Below, piece by piece: positions 57,248-64,000 of a stretch of 64,000 nt of DNA. The position numbers were made by a program, and so were the translations under genes. The notes beneath the pieces were generated by a model. That model worked only from the letters and a program-made list of their open reading frames with translations. It was not told where the DNA came from and searched no databases. The stretch lies in contig CAXHTR010000006.1 in NCBI GenBank assembly GCA_964019655.1, positions 806,001 through 870,000 on the forward strand, in the 5' to 3' direction. This stretch comes from Perkinsela sp. pyNocScin1 (Eukaryota > Euglenozoa > Kinetoplastea > Prokinetoplastida > Perkinselidae). Position 1 is the first letter of the stretch. Every line of letters begins with the position of its first letter.

Positions 57248-57971
57248 CAGGGGTTCTTAACTGTGTAGGAATTCCTACAATTTGTAGGAAAATGAGAAAA
57301 GAAATTTTGAAAAATAGAGGTCCTGTAGGAAAACGAAATTTTTCCTACAGCCAGCGTAAGCTGGCTGACGAGACCCTGCTCTGCTTGGACTAAGATTGAA
57401 GATCACATCGTCATTTTTTCTTGATAGAATCGTTACCCAATTTTTGCGCTCCTCGGCCCTTCGGGCCTCGTCACATCTTGCTCTTCTTTCAACATGATAC
57501 TTTATCACCCATTCAGTCCAGTTCTGCTCAAATATTGCCTTGCATCAAACGCATCAGTGATGTGTGTTCTACATGATCAAGTAGAAGCTTATGTCTAAAC
57601 AAAACTTTAGCTTTGAGCACAGAGATGCATATTCTAGGTTCAATGATGCATACCCTTTTGCATCTCAAAGCAGGAAGTTGATGGTCATCAATGTGTAAGT
57701 CATTTGTCAAGAGCCAAAGAGTGCATTTCGTTTGCAAAATCACAAGCGGGGTCCACATTATCATATGTCGGGTACATCAAAGAATCCGTAGCTAGTCTAA
57801 AAACAACCATGCTTTATGATGGCTTTTGTCGTGACTGGGCAAACTGCCGTCCCGTCCCGAAGGGGCGTGACGGCAAATTTCCACGCCCATTCATAATAAA
57901 TGAGGTTGTAGGAAAATAGAATTTTTCCTACAGGGTGCTGTAGGAAACTGAAAAAAGACAAAGAACCCCTG
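57248..57971. mobile_element. Non-autonomous hAT-like DNA transposon with TIRs and TSD
   Basis: A 724-bp element. Its ends are an 11-bp perfect inverted repeat, CAGGGGTTCTT (57248-57258) and its complement (57961-57971), starting C-A-G-G-G as in hAT ends. The flanks are 8-bp direct copies with one mismatch, GTCTAAAC (57240-57247) and TTCTAAAC (57972-57979), fitting the n-T-n-n-n-n-A-n hAT target. Subterminal TGTAGGAA or its complement occurs five times at the left (57264, 57272, 57283, 57324, 57342) and three times at the right (57907, 57925, 57939); the first pair forms a 16-bp palindrome. GC-rich hairpins lie at 57349-57366, 57455-57467 and 57846-57874. No intact transposase is present; a minus-strand frame (57528-57764) might be a decayed piece. 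It inserted 40 bp upstream of the LRR gene at 58012. Confidence 0.85.
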
Positions 57972-58011
57972 TTCTAAACCACATGTTTCATACACATTTT
58001 TTTCTCATACA

Positions 58012-58701
58012 ATGCTTTTCAGCGTCATCCTTTGCCTCACAACGCAGAACCCACCGTTCGACGCAGTGTACCAGCAGCAGCTTATGGACATCGCCTTCGT
58101 GCTACTCTCCCCTTCTTTTATCAACGAAATCAACCCAAGGAAGAACAAAGACTGCTGCCGCTGGGGCGGCGTAGAGTGCAGCAACGGCATTATCTCAAAA
58201 ATCGCGTACAGGGCCTTCAGCTTTGGCCCTATGGACATCCAGTACCTCCCGAACTCCATCCAGTTCCTATTCATCAATTCATGTGGACAGAGGGGGCCCC
58301 TCGAGACACGAACGCTTCCAGCACATATGCGCATTCTCTACCTCCAGAATAATTCCTATGAGGGCTCAGTCGAGCTTCGAACGCTCCCAGACCACATGCT
58401 CGCGCTTGACCTCTCGAACAACAATCTCTATGGCCGCATCGCGCTCACGCACTTACCCCAGGGCATCGCGTTCATTTCACTCGCAGATAATCTCTTTGGT
58501 GGGGTCAGGGCCTACTATGGGGACGTGCCTGTGTCTGTCAAGCGAATTTCCCTAAACTCAAAAAAGACAGAGGGGCAGCCGCAGCCCAAGGCAACCCACG
58601 CGAGGTCAGGCGTCGACGAAGAAGCGGTGTTCTCGACGAATGAGTGGCGGCTGCCGGCCGAAATGACACGCGTTGCTTACTGGAAGAATGTGTACAAATA
58701 G
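58012..58701 (+). CDS. LRR-family protein downstream of the transposon
   Basis: A 229-residue protein. Leader MLFSVILCLTTQ; diverged helix YQQQLMDIAFVLL; core DCCRWGGVECSNGIISKI with an extra cysteine. About five repeats follow (LQNNSYEGSVELRT, LSNNNLYGRIALTH). The C-terminal 50 residues (KKTEGQPQPKATHARSGVDE and then NEWRLPAEMTRVAYWKNVYK) are not LRR and recall the C-terminal part of the 47888/49187 pair (W-x-x-x-S-R-E-M). The ATG lies 33 bp after the right target duplication. An out-of-frame ATG at 57983 lies between. Confidence 0.9.
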   Translation: MLFSVILCLTTQNPPFDAVYQQQLMDIAFVLLSPSFINEINPRKNKDCCRWGGVECSNGIISKIAYRAFSFGPMDIQYLPNSIQFLFINSCGQRGPLETRTLPAHMRILYLQNNSYEGSVELRTLPDHMLALDLSNNNLYGRIALTHLPQGIAFISLADNLFGGVRAYYGDVPVSVKRISLNSKKTEGQPQPKATHARSGVDEEAVFSTNEWRLPAEMTRVAYWKNVYK

Positions 58702-58859
58702 AGATTGATAAAATGTTTGAATGTAGGAGTGGAGAAATTGATATAAATGAGCAGAATTTGACTGCGAATTTTGTGATGCAAGGCTGTTGTGGGACTATTT
58801 GCGTTTCAAAAGATTCATTTGATAGCAATGTGATGTTCTTTGGGAATGAATTCTTTGCG

Positions 58860-59002
58860 TATAAGAATATGCAGTCTATCTACTCGCATCGCAACAAAAT
58901 CGGAGAAGTTTGTTTTGAATAACGCGAGGCAGGCGAATACGGTGGCGAGGTCGCATTGAGGAAATTATGCCGGGAATGAAGATCGCGACGGCGCTTTATT
59001 AG
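58860..59002 (+). pseudogene. 3' remnant of a FQDI-type family member
   Basis: Reads HRNKIGEVCFE then TAA, REAGEYGG, and after a frameshift GRIEEIMPGMKIATALY-stop. This is the last segment of the 61505 gene type (SIGEVCFSLCEAGDYGGNG and IEEIM...ITTALE). Sequence between 58702 and 58860 may be a more decayed part. A tail fragment of a lost tandem copy. Confidence 0.75.
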
Positions 59003-59119
59003 AAAATGAGTAGGATATTACAAAAGACCAAAGTTAGGGTAAGCGCGACGCAGAGAAATGGAGTCACACTGCCCGTGGCCAATGTGTATGCATTCTTTTT
59101 CTCTATAGTACGACTATGA

Positions 59120-59820
59120 ATGCTTTCACTCATTATCCTCGCAGCTGACGCAGTGGAACGACCACTCGCTCGAAAACATATGCAAATGCATCGATCCCTA
59201 CTTGGAGCCGTGTTCCAAGATGTCGATCCAGATATTCTCCAAACCATAGCACGCAGTAGGCCTGTAGCGAGCCTGTGCGACTGGCCAATAACCGACGAAA
59301 AAAATGGAGCTGTTTTCATGTATCTGCGGACAAGCAACACTGACCCACCTCACATTCTGGGGATTCGTGAACATCGGCGCTATTTATTACGAGTTTTTCC
59401 CACCAGGACTGAAAGACCTCGCCATCTGGAGATGTGCACAGTGCTATGAGCTGCACACTCGACTTCTCCCGAGGGGCCTTCGAGAACTGAACATGAGCCA
59501 GAACAAGATCTGTGGGACGATCGACATGCAGAGCCTTTCGCAAAATCTTGAAACGCTGGATAACGTTCGTTTCGCTGAAAACGGGACCGATTTCGCTTCA
59601 AAGGCTTCCTTCTACGCTGAAAAAGGTAAATCTGTGTGACAATAAGATTAAGCAGCGCGTTGTGCCCTGTGATCCGTTGCCTCCAGGCGTGACGCGTATA
59701 GGTCTGGGAAATAATAAAGTCCGTGAGGTTCGCTTTCTCATGTGTGAAGAAGATTATGGTGGCAGTTGTCCCATCAGTGAGATCATGCCGCACATGAAGA
59801 TTACGACAGAGATTCACTAA
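59120..59820 (+). pseudogene. FQDI-type family member broken by two frameshifts
   Basis: Starts MLSLIILAADAVERPLARKH, continues VFQDVDPDILQTIARSRP and SLCDWPITDEK, then shifts frame at an A7 run (about 59299-59305). The second frame carries LTHLTFWGFVNIGAIYYEF and LPRGLRELNMSQNKICGTID. Around 59560-59570 the frame shifts again, and the third carries GPISLQRLP, VVPCDPLPPGV and the normal end MKITTEIH. Each piece matches the intact gene at 60226 in order. Homopolymer sequencing error could explain the first shift but not easily both. Confidence 0.85.
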
Positions 59821-60225
59821 AAACATGGAATCGCAAGTTGGCAGCTTGAAAAATTACAGATCATTCTGGACACAAAGCACAGCGTTGCATTATCACAGAG
59901 AGCTTTTCTCTGCTAACGGTGAAGTCTCGAGCCTGTGAGAAAACTCTCAGGGGTGATTGGCGTTTATTTCGGCGTCACGATAGTCCACCAACAAAGCAGC
60001 ATAGATATCTATCAAAAGTCAACGAGTGAAGATTCAAGCCCCATAGATGCCCTCGATACGCGATTCACCTCGTCCTTACTTCAGGAGAGAAAAAATCTTC
60101 AGACATGTGCTCGGGCAGCAGCAATTAACCAACAGCAGATCAAGCTCAACCTCACCCATAATTTCCCCGAATTTTTGCTTTATTTTCTCTACAGTATAGA
60201 CTTTTTCCACTGTATCAGCCTATCA
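59821..60225. other. Intergenic with duplicated 3' flank and open frame
   Basis: A 405-bp region. Its first part (about 59850-59990) matches sequence downstream of the next gene (about 61160-61290), including AGCTTTTCTCTGC-like, GGTGATTGGCGT and TTTCGGCGTC blocks. The frame of the 60226 gene stays open upstream to 59935 without an ATG, probably by chance. Confidence 0.6.
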
Positions 60226-60942
60226 ATGCTCGCGCTGTTTCTCTTTGCCACATATGGAAAGGTGCCACCACGATTACTGACCTATGAAGAAATGCATAGT
60301 CAGCTCATGGAAGTCGTATTCCAAGATATTCAACCAGTTGTGCTTGAAACGATATCGCACGGTGAGTCTCTCGAGAACCTCTGCAGATGGCCAAAGTACA
60401 GCGAGAACATGACGTGCATGTACGTCATGCTGTTTGAGGTGATCTGCCAAGAAGAAGCACCAACCCACCTGACGTTCATGGGGTTCGAGAACATCGGCAC
60501 TATTCATTATGCATATCTCCCACCAGACTTGAAATGCCTCACCATATCGTGTTGCGAGCAGACCTATGAGCTGCAGACACGACTGCTTCCAACGAACCTC
60601 CGGGAGCTCAACATGGCCGGGAACAAAATTTATGGGCCAATCGACATGCAAAACCTCCCGCGAAAGATTGAAGTGTTCGACGTCTCACAGAACTACATCA
60701 AGGGGCCGATTTCGCTCCAAGGTCTTCCTCCAAATCTGAAAGTTGCAAAGCTGTGGGATAATCGAATAAAACAGCGCTTGGTTCCATGCGACCCACTGCC
60801 ATCGGGTGTAACGTGCGTGGATCTGACAATAAACAGAGTGCGTGAGATTCGCTTTTTTATGCGTGAAGGGGAAGATTATGGTGGTAGTGGGCGCATCGAG
60901 GACATCATGCTGGGCATGAAAATTACGACAGAGTTTCACTAA
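60226..60942 (+). CDS. FQDI-type LRR-family protein
   Basis: A 238-residue protein. Leader MLALFLFATYGKVPP; cap helix YEEMHSQLMEVVFQDIQP, in which D-Q is lost; core NLCRWPKYSENMTC with C-x-W-P. Then LTFMGFENIGTIHYAYLPPD, about four repeats (MAGNKIYGPIDMQN, VSQNYIKGPISLQG), and a conserved C-terminal segment: RLVPCDPLPSGVTCVDL, YGGSGRIEDIMLGMKITTEF. This subfamily is confined to 58.8-62.2 kb in this window. The start at 60226 matches relatives. Confidence 0.9.
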   Translation: MLALFLFATYGKVPPRLLTYEEMHSQLMEVVFQDIQPVVLETISHGESLENLCRWPKYSENMTCMYVMLFEVICQEEAPTHLTFMGFENIGTIHYAYLPPDLKCLTISCCEQTYELQTRLLPTNLRELNMAGNKIYGPIDMQNLPRKIEVFDVSQNYIKGPISLQGLPPNLKVAKLWDNRIKQRLVPCDPLPSGVTCVDLTINRVREIRFFMREGEDYGGSGRIEDIMLGMKITTEFH

Positions 60943-61504
60943 ATAATGGAATCGCAGAAAGGCAGCTTCAAAATATCTCATTGAAAATGATCATTGGATA
61001 GAAATATTTAAGCATAGCAATGGTATCCGCTTCAGCTACCTAAGCATGTGTTTACGCAATGTACCCTATTTTTGTATAACTAAGCGAATCAAAATGCAAT
61101 TTCAGATCTCAGATCCTTTCACCAGGTGGTAGTGACTCTAAGTTGATGGGATACCTGTATTACAGGTCAGTCTGGACGCAAAGCAAAGCGCTTTATTATG
61201 ACAGACCGCTTTTCTCTGCAAAAGGTGTAGTCTTAAACCCACGGGGAGCTTTTCGGGTGATTGGCGTCGATTTCGGCGTCGAAGCACTTTGAGAGCGCTT
61301 GCCATTGATGACTATGAGTAAGTGCCACATCAAGCGGAAACGGTGGGCGCCTGAAATTTGAGGCCATGAGCGGCTAGACGCTTACGGATGGCCAAGTACA
61401 TCCATTCCAATGTGATGAAATTAAAACATAAGTACGCCGCGAGTAAAGCAAAGTGCCCCCGGTATAAACTTTACAAGTTAGTGTCCACACTTATAGTTTT
61501 CATG
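60943..61504. other. Intergenic with duplicated 3' flank, no gene seen
   Basis: A 562-bp spacer. The block about 61160-61290 (for example GGGTGATTGGCGTCGATTTC) matches the flank after the broken copy 59120-59820. Frames upstream of 61502 (from 61388) have no leader-like sequence. Confidence 0.6.
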
Positions 61505-62206
61505 ATGCTCTCGCTCCTTCTCTTTACAGCCGATGTACAAGCACTTCCACTTGCATTGGCGCACATAGAAATGCAGAATGCACTTGTACAAGCTGTATTC
61601 CAAGATATCGACCCAGATGTGCTCCACGCGATATCGCAAGGTGAGGCTTTGGAGAATCTATGCAGATGGCCGAGGTTCATGCAGGACGACCACATTTTTG
61701 GGGTGACCTGCCGCAAAACGACACCAATGCAACTCGGATTCGTCGGCTTTGCGAACATCGACAGGATCCACTATGAGTACCTCCCACCATTCACTGAGTG
61801 CTTCACCATTATGCGATGTGCGCAGTGCTATGCACTACACACGCGGCTTCTCCCGAGGGGCCTTCGAGAACTGAACATGAGCCAGAACAAGATCTATGGG
61901 ACAATCGACATGCAAAACCTCCCGCAAAAGATTGAAGTGTTCGACGTCTCACGGAATCTCATCACGGGGCCAATTTCTCTCCGGGGCCTTCCCCCGACGC
62001 TGCGAGATGCATATCTGTGGAACAATCGAATAGATCAGCGCCTGGTTCCGTGCGACCCACTGCCATCGAACGTCATGTGCATCGCTTTGCGAGGCAATAG
62101 TATCGGTGAAGTTTGTTTTTCTTTGTGTGAAGCGGGCGACTATGGGGGCAATGGTCAAATCGAAGAAATCATGCGAGAAGTGAATATCACTACAGCGCTT
62201 GAGTAG
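61505..62206 (+). CDS. FQDI-type LRR-family protein
   Basis: A 233-residue protein. Leader MLSLLLFTAD; cap helix HIEMQNALVQAVFQDIDP; core NLCRWPRFMQDDHIFGVTC, with the second cysteine further away than in the main family. Then LGFVGFANIDRIHYEYLPP, repeats MSQNKIYGTIDMQN and VSRNLITGPISLRG, and the subfamily end RLVPCDPLPSNVMCIAL, YGGNGQIEEIMREVNITTAL. A methionine directly before (61502) is an equal start choice. It shares stretches such as LLPRGLRELNMSQNKI exactly with the broken copy at 59120. Confidence 0.9.
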   Translation: MLSLLLFTADVQALPLALAHIEMQNALVQAVFQDIDPDVLHAISQGEALENLCRWPRFMQDDHIFGVTCRKTTPMQLGFVGFANIDRIHYEYLPPFTECFTIMRCAQCYALHTRLLPRGLRELNMSQNKIYGTIDMQNLPQKIEVFDVSRNLITGPISLRGLPPTLRDAYLWNNRIDQRLVPCDPLPSNVMCIALRGNSIGEVCFSLCEAGDYGGNGQIEEIMREVNITTALE

Positions 62207-62579
62207 AAACGCGTTGAGTAGAAAACTGCATCTCGACAAGTGACTGCTCAGTCATTTGAATGCGTGAACTTTGCATCGCCGTCCTTTGGAGGGAATTTCT
62301 TCGTGTCATGAAATTTATTGCACTACTCTTATCACTCGTCGACTAAAAGATCCTCGAGCTTCTTTCTCAATAGGCCGAGTTTACCATGTAATACGTTGTG
62401 CAATTTTCTCGCTATTGCAGGGATTTTCGCTATCGATGGATGTAGATTTTCAATTTCAAAGAGAACTTTTGCAGCATTTGTCGAATGTAATCAAAAACGC
62501 AGTAAATCGAGATTTTCATGGCCTCTCTACTTACAATTCTGAACAATCTTCAATTTCTTACGCTTTGCTGCATTACTTA
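62207..62579. other. Intergenic; open frame upstream of the next gene
   Basis: A 373-bp region. The frame of the 62580 gene is open for 103 codons upstream (to 62271), with an ATG at 62436 (MDVDFQFQRELLQHLSNVI). It lacks family features; it may be a chance open frame or an N-terminal extension. Confidence 0.45.
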
Positions 62580-63365
62580 ATGTTTTTCGAGCTTCTCACA
62601 GCCGATCCGATGCTCTCTCGTGTCGATGCATCTTCTCTGACGGACCAGACACGCATGGAAATTCTTATCAGCGGCCTCGACGAGAACTGCCGTGCATATT
62701 TTTGCGACGACAATGGTGATTTCATGCATGCCTGTCGATGGCTGGGTGTCACGTGTACGCCACCCGTCAATGGCTCCATCACCCGTATCAATTGGAATGA
62801 TGAAGATACATTTGCAGGTGAGCTGAACCTTTCCTTCCTCCCCACCATACTGAAGTATTTTGGCGTTGAAAAGCACCCTATGCTCGGGGTAAAACGGGGT
62901 TTCAATGGCTCACTAGAGACGTCAGCGCTCCCACTGTGCTTGGACACACTGACCCTTGGAAACAATGACTTTTCAAGCACTGTCAATTTTACGGCACTCC
63001 CAAAGAGTCTTACAGGGTTATTCCTCGCAATGAATCAATTTTTTGGCTCTGCGGACTTGACTCGTCTTCCAAAAAATTTGACCGACATCGATATTAGCAT
63101 GAACCAGTTTTCGGGGGAAATTTGCCTCGATACACTTCCACAAGAGCTCAGTGCAATAAACATCAGTGGAAATTCTTTTATTGGGAGACTGAACTTGGAG
63201 CAGCTCCCTTTGGGTCTCATTTTCTTCGATTGCTCGTCGAATTCGCTCAGTGGGAGCATTTTCGTTGATTCTTTGCCGCCTGGGCTTTTGAATTTCAACA
63301 TCGCAGAAAATAATTTTAGTGATGGGATTTCCTCTGAATTGCTCACAAAAAATCGGATGAATTAG
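62580..63365 (+). CDS. LRR-family protein
   Basis: A 261-residue protein counted from MFFELLTAD. Cap PMLSRVDASSLTDQTRMEIL and core HACRWLGVTCTPPVNGSITRI with both cysteines. About seven repeats follow (LAMNQFFGSADLTR, ISMNQFSGEICLDT, CSSNSLSGSIFVDS). The end (FSDGISSELLTKNRMN) has no C-terminal cap. In-frame upstream ATGs exist; 62580 fits the family's short-leader rule. Confidence 0.9.
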   Translation: MFFELLTADPMLSRVDASSLTDQTRMEILISGLDENCRAYFCDDNGDFMHACRWLGVTCTPPVNGSITRINWNDEDTFAGELNLSFLPTILKYFGVEKHPMLGVKRGFNGSLETSALPLCLDTLTLGNNDFSSTVNFTALPKSLTGLFLAMNQFFGSADLTRLPKNLTDIDISMNQFSGEICLDTLPQELSAINISGNSFIGRLNLEQLPLGLIFFDCSSNSLSGSIFVDSLPPGLLNFNIAENNFSDGISSELLTKNRMN

Positions 63366-63631
63366 TTTGTAATCAGCGGGAATTCGATTCAGTACACTGC
63401 TCTCCATGAAAAGCCCAAGTATGCTAAAATTGAATACGAATTGATAAAAATGATGAGCACAGTATATAGAATGATAAAAAGTAGATAAGTCCAAAAGACA
63501 AAAGCGAAGATTTCTGCAGTGCTGCAGTGATATTTTGTTCATTTTCTCAATCGTATAATAAGAGACATGATGTTTTTGAACGCGTACTCTACTGTTCTCT
63601 GTCAGCATTCGAATATCTTTTGTTAAGCGAA

Positions 63632-64000
63632 ATGAACCCCGCATCTATTCTACTTCCGCTGGACACTCGCATGGGTAGCCTTCACCTCCAGGCGCTCTCT
63701 GACCAATCGCTTATGGAGATTTTCATCGAAGGTCTCGAAGCAGAGAGCAAAGCGAGGTTCCAGCACGCTGATGGTACCTACAAGGACATCTGCATGTGGA
63801 TCGGAATCAAATGTGACAAGAAATTGCATGTGAAAGAAATTCACTGGGAGGTGGAACTTCGAGGAGCACCGTGGACTGGATTGCTTGATTTTTCCCTTCT
63901 TCCACTAAGTTTGCAGGAATTTACCTTCAAACGAGACCCTCGGAAAAATAGATGCTACAACCACAAGGATATTTTAGCTTATGCACAACGAGCTGGAATC
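63632..64000 (+). CDS. LRR-family protein, 3' part beyond the window
   Basis: An open frame of 123 codons from ATG 63632 to the right edge. Leader MNPASILLPLDTRMGSL; cap helix ALSDQSLMEIFIEGLEAES; core DICMWIGIKCDKKLHVKEI with both cysteines; then the first repeat begins (DFSLLPLSLQEFTFKRDP). No stop occurs before the edge. The array therefore continues to the right. Confidence 0.9.
   Translation, partial: MNPASILLPLDTRMGSLHLQALSDQSLMEIFIEGLEAESKARFQHADGTYKDICMWIGIKCDKKLHVKEIHWEVELRGAPWTGLLDFSLLPLSLQEFTFKRDPRKNRCYNHKDILAYAQRAGI

Noticed and set aside
57528-57764. Minus-strand 78-codon frame inside the hAT-like element as a transposase fragment
   Set aside because: Its spacing of leucine and lysine residues is only vaguely like the middle of hAT transposases; without alignment this cannot be supported, so it is not called as a gene.
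15826-63365. Bacterial or plant origin of the LRR genes because of the LRRNT-like cap
   Set aside because: The array has the same strand, spacing and flank style as its neighbours, and kinetoplastids have LRR surface proteins with a similar C-x-W-x-G-V-x-C element; no transfer needs to be invoked.
1-64000. tRNA, rRNA, spliced-leader RNA or CRISPR array
   Set aside because: No cloverleaf-like T-loop sequence, conserved rRNA stretch or regularly spaced direct repeat with unique spacers was seen on reading both strands; the 23-residue LRR periodicity is protein-coding, not CRISPR.

Overview
The window reads as nuclear DNA of a kinetoplastid protist. The support is independent: a JBP1-type thymidine hydroxylase (base J synthesis), a malate dehydrogenase ending in the peroxisome/glycosome signal SKL, intronless closely spaced genes, and strict strand clustering. 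Every gene left of about 8.1 kb is on the minus strand and every gene right of 8.6 kb is on the plus strand, as in polycistronic units that diverge from a strand-switch region. A genus cannot be fixed; a bodonid or a relative such as Perkinsela is possible, but that is inference.

Layout. 1-8.1 kb (minus): a leucine-rich-repeat (LRR) gene with a possible second one cut by the left edge, an ADCK1/MCP2-like ABC1 kinase, a TSR2-like ribosome-assembly factor, glycosomal MDH and JBP1. 8.1-8.6 kb: divergent strand switch. 8.6-15.3 kb (plus): housekeeping genes (an unrecognised protein, UNG, Sua5, SRP19, an M20 peptidase, SF3b14/SF3B6). 15.8-64 kb (plus): a large array of one LRR family, about 30 intact members plus at least seven broken ones, interrupted only by a PTC7-like phosphatase, an acidic unknown protein and a very divergent aldehyde-dehydrogenase-like protein.

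The family has a repeating design: a very short hydrophobic leader; an N-terminal cap with a D-Q-x-x-M-E-x-L helix and a C-x-W-x-G-V-x-C element recalling plant LRRNT caps; 23-residue repeats of the form LPxxLxxLxLxxNxFSGxI; and in many members a C-terminal cap containing V-V-D-E-N-G. Some genes carry two complete modules. Tandem copies with shared flanks, remnants with single in-frame stops, frameshifted copies and a C18(AC)6 tract inside one copy show a young locus under rapid turnover.

A 724-bp non-autonomous hAT-like DNA transposon (57248-57971), with terminal inverted repeats, an 8-bp target duplication and subterminal repeats, sits 40 bp upstream of one LRR gene. Class II DNA transposons are not a usual part of described trypanosomatid genomes, so this and the LRR array are the most notable contents. 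No tRNA, rRNA, spliced-leader RNA or CRISPR array was found by eye.
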